Below, in pieces: positions 60,908 through 64,000 of a stretch of 64,000 bases of DNA. The translations under genes were made by a program, and so were the position numbers. The DNA is taken from contig JAETXT010000007.1 of assembly GCA_019188255.1 (NCBI GenBank), positions 682,001 to 746,000 on the forward strand, given 5' to 3'. This stretch comes from Verticillium longisporum. Taxonomy: Eukaryota > Ascomycota > Sordariomycetes > Glomerellales > Plectosphaerellaceae. A model generated the notes under the pieces. The model did no database searches. It was not told where the DNA came from and was given only the letters and a program-made list of their open reading frames with translations. Each line of letters starts with the position of its first letter. Positions within the stretch are counted from its first letter, which is position 1.

Positions 60908-63900
60908 CTTACAGTCTCCAGCCCGTCGTCAAGGGGTTCTAGTCGGTGGGTTCGGCGGGCAGTCGGATCAGGTGATGGAGAGAGAAACAGAGACAGACAG
61001 TCGACGTCAAAGTGCCGGGTTTGCTGAGAGACTATCGGGTCGAACGGAAAGATCGAGGGAAGGTTGGTCGGAAGATGAGGAATGCGTGTGCGTCGTTTGC
61101 AATCTGCTGAGGGCAGGTTGGTTATGGTGCGACCAACGACGGTTGCAGATTGTGTCGCAAAAGATGATTCAGATGGGACGGCACAGGGCGAATGGTAAAA
61201 GGCTGATGGCGTCGTCCAGTCGATTTTCTTCTCGTTTTCGACCCACAACCGCAGTGGTAGCGGTGTTCTACTAGTCTGTCTGACTTGTGTCTCCTTTGAA
61301 TCGAGAGCGTGATTGAATCGTCTGGTGAATGAAGGGCGGTGGGTATCGGGTAGGGGTTGCGGTTTCCGAGTGTCACTGGCCCATTCGTGGCTTGCAGGTG
61401 CCCGATGTTCTAGAAGGCCAGAGGGGCGCGGCAGGCAACCGAGTGAGGGGGTGAGGCGCGGGCGCCGAGCGTTACGAATCGAATGGAGTGGCCCGCCAAG
61501 GACAGAAGAGCTGTGCCGCGAACGTCAAACCCTCCAAGGGAAAAAGGGACGTGGAGAAACAATTAAAAAAAAGATTCGACGATCTCCAGAGCGTGGCCAC
61601 AGTTGATGCAGGGCAAGAATAAGAGGGCCGTTCAAGAAGAAAGGGGTGAACTAGAAGTGACAATGTCGGTGCCAGGACGGTGCGGTAGGGGAAAGGAAAA
61701 GGAAGGGAAGGGAGGGAATGAAGAATGGAATGATAATGAGAGAGTAGAGCCAGACAGATGGTCAGGCTGCCGGTTCCCTGTCCCTGTGCTAGGCACTAGT
61801 GGGGGAGCACCGTCTATTACCGTTCAGTGGGCAGACAGAACGTAGAGGCTATGATGTGTGTGGTGCTTGCCGTATGTTCCTGGGAGTATGTGCGTGTGCG
61901 AGTGCGTGTGAGTACAATGTGCGATGGACCCCTAAGAGAGTAACCGACTCGATGACGGCGTGGTGGTTGAACCGTCAATCATGGCATAGAACGGGAGAGA
62001 CGAAGGGGGCAAGGGAGGAAGAAGAGGCTTGGGGCTTTGCTTTAGGGGGAGAAGTGTGGAAGGGGGGTGGTGCTGAGACGGGCCTGAGCCTGATGAGGGA
62101 AAAGAGAGACAGATGCGCGGGCAAGAGCGCGCGGGCAAAGCGACAAGGGGGGCGCGGGCAACATGCCTCCTGCCTCGACCATCTGGGTTCTGGGTAGTCT
62201 GTCTGTCTCTGCGTGGTATGTATGTCTCTCTTCCCACTGTCTCTCTTGCTCTTTGTCCCTCGCTCTTGCCCCCTTGATCCTGCTCTCGCTCCTGCTCCTT
62301 TTCCCTACCCCCTTCTCTGCTACGCACTGAGTGGAACGGCAGGCAGGCGGGCACGCATGCGGAGGGAAGGAAGGAGACGCCAGCAACAGTGAGGCACGTG
62401 TGTGGACGACCGACCAATGCCAGCATCGGGCTGGCCGGCCACCATCTGCCATCCGGGACTCCAATCCGCATGAGGCCGAGCGGATCAGGCAGGCAGGGTG
62501 CTGGACGGGCCCTGCTTCGCCTGTCACCTGCTGAAAAGGGCGACAGATGGACGCCGGACAGCCGTGGCGCCTTTGCTCATGCCTGTCCCGCCCCCTCCTT
62601 CCTCACCTTTGGCATCACCTCAGACCCCTCCCCTGGTCCTGGAGGGCCATGCTGTTTGGGAAGGTCACGTTGTGCGAGCCGCAAAGGTTGGTCGTCAGTC
62701 AATCACGTACCAGTAGGCAGGCCGGGCATACCAGGGCCGCCCGCTCACTCGCTCACCTCCTTCATCTCTGTGCCCTGTACCCTGGATGCCTTGCTCTGTT
62801 ACCGAGGCCAGCGATGCTCTGGGACTCCACTCTGGCTAACCAGGGGGGGCGCAGCACGCCCTGCCACTGGTCATAAGCCCCCCCCCCTCTCTGCCGACTC
62901 GGAGGGAGGGTCACATCTCGCTGGTCATGGCCCACAGTGGCGCCACGCTAGAACATCTCGAACGATTCGAATCTTCCAAAACTATGGGGCCTTTCTTGAA
63001 AGCCCCAGAAAGGGGTGGGGCCAGCGCCTGGCTTCTGGCCCCATCGGACGGACCCTCTCAGCCAATCCCTTGCTCTTCCTCTCCGTTCAGGCCGAGTGAC
63101 GAATGAAAACACAGTCAGAGTCCAGACGCCAGAAGCCAGATTGCTGCCAGACGACTTGATTAGTCCACTTTTTGGACTGGTGCTACCCCAGTCCCGGCCA
63201 CTGCGAAAAGCGGCGAGTGATCAAGCGAAGTCTGTTAATAAGCCGTCATGCGACCAAAGAGTTACGGAAGAGAATGGGAAAAACGAGAAAACAGCAGTCA
63301 GAAAGAAACTGATGGAGGAAAACTAAAAACTGGTCGATAGCGGGACTGGACGGTGAAGAACGAGAATACCCCGTGTAGCTTCTTGGATTCTTCGTCAATG
63401 TTGTCGTCTTTTGCGCCTTGTGCTAGCCCTCCCCCCCTCCCCAACCTTACCGATTGATTGTTTGGGGGCGCTGAAGGGGGGGGGCCGGGTTGGAGGGCTG
63501 GGCTTCGTCTGGGGTCTGGAGATCGACAGTGCTAAGGTACTCCAGCTGCATTGCACTATTTCGGACGAGATGCTTTCCTGCCCGTCGACGTAATCTCGTG
63601 GCAGATGAGAAGGCGAGTGTGCTTCCTTTGGAGGGGAGAGAAGGAGGAGGGGGTAATCGAACATGAAGACAAGGCGGGACTTGCCGCCCGGTCTGCCCAG
63701 TCTGGCGCCGTGGCATCATCCCATCTTCACACACAATGTCTGTCATGTTGCTCATTTCTTGTCTTGCCTTGCCTTGTCTCTCTGCCCAGACACACATATA
63801 TGATGACCGGTTGAATATATCTGACCATGATGTCGATCTGTCCATCGATCTACGTCGCAGTTGGCCCAGAACGCTTGTTGCTACCACACCCTGCACACCA

Positions 63901-64000
63901 CCGCGGAAAGGGCACGCTCCACCATCAGTGCTGGCTCGGATAGAGGCACCTGTCGATCGATCACTCGTGGCGGCTGCGGCTGGAACACGGTTTGTTAGAG
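60743..64000. other. 3.3-kb gene-free region upstream of the RGS gene, to the window end
   Basis: No conserved protein or RNA gene is recognised. It has a (TG)n tract (60877-60906), purine-rich stretches (61600-61760, 61985-62110) and G/C homopolymers (62879-62887, 63477-63483). Open frames overlap on both strands with low-complexity products. It probably contains the RGS promoter and leader. Confidence 0.55.
60877..60906 (+). repeat. (TG)15 microsatellite
   Basis: Uninterrupted TG units about 130 bp upstream of the RGS start. Confidence 0.95.

Noticed and set aside
62945..62980. Heat-shock-element-like GAA/TTC pattern
   Set aside because: The GAA and TTC blocks are not in 5-bp register, and there is no gene start close by.
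62389..63099. 236-codon plus-strand frame upstream of the RGS gene
   Set aside because: No conserved words, overlapping frames of similar length on the other strand, homopolymer-driven composition.

Overview
This is a nuclear contig from a filamentous ascomycete, most likely a Sordariomycete and probably of the order Hypocreales. That placement is an inference from several things: compact genes with 46-305 nt GT-AG introns carrying CTGAC/CTAAC-type branch sites, fungus-specific families (Zn2Cys6 regulator, MHYT membrane protein, Mus7/Mms22, Sly41), and heavy repeat-induced point mutation (RIP) of the one transposon. No viral, bacterial or biosynthetic-cluster genes were recognised.

Layout. 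1-1060 (-): a truncated F-box-like gene. 1999-3847: a Fot1/pogo-type DNA transposon with 42-bp terminal inverted repeats, a TA target duplication and an interior RIPed to saturation. 4762-7119 (+): the PRC2 subunit Suz12, here with a C-terminal PHD finger. 7613-9538 (-): splicing factor SF3b subunit 2. 10144-11077: about 72 head-to-tail copies of a 13-bp repeat. 11686-13665 (+): Sly41-like transporter. 14060-15748 (-): Orc5. 16607-18192 (+): Zn2Cys6 regulator. 19145-21166 (-): ATP synthase beta. 21689-21966 (+): a possible small membrane protein. 22897-23782 (+): cytochrome c oxidase subunit 5. 24215-26569 (-): glycogen branching enzyme. 28061-29944 (+): mitochondrial ClpX. 30039-36925 (-): Mus7/Mms22. 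37571-40813 (-): 2-oxoglutarate dehydrogenase E1. 42136-44176 (+): TFIIH subunit Tfb1. 44528-47718 (-): mitochondrial AAA ATPase. 48053-49390 (-): Cia1. 54414-57383 (+): MHYT-domain protein. 58826-60742 (-): RGS-domain protein.

The genes are mostly conserved housekeeping genes. Five of the products (Atp2, Cox5, ClpX, Kgd1 and the AAA ATPase) are expected in mitochondria and lie between 19 and 48 kb. They are separate transcription units on both strands, not an operon. The MHYT and RGS genes are convergent neighbours flanked by unusually large gene-free upstream regions (about 5.0 and 3.3 kb).

Sequence quality shapes the reading of this window. Ten of the genes need one or two single-base corrections at homopolymers to restore the family reading frame (eleven sites in total, nine undercalls and two overcalls). 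Four conserved reading frames contain an in-frame TAG, two of them inside short clusters of wrong residues. The exon arithmetic closes exactly once the single-base changes are allowed, so I read these mainly as consensus errors in living genes rather than as pseudogenes. Gene models taken literally from this sequence will be truncated or given false tails. I did not find a convincing new multi-gene system. The most interesting items are the saturated RIP element, the 13-bp array, the PHD finger on Suz12, and the RGS gene whose frame continues 276 codons beyond a TAG.
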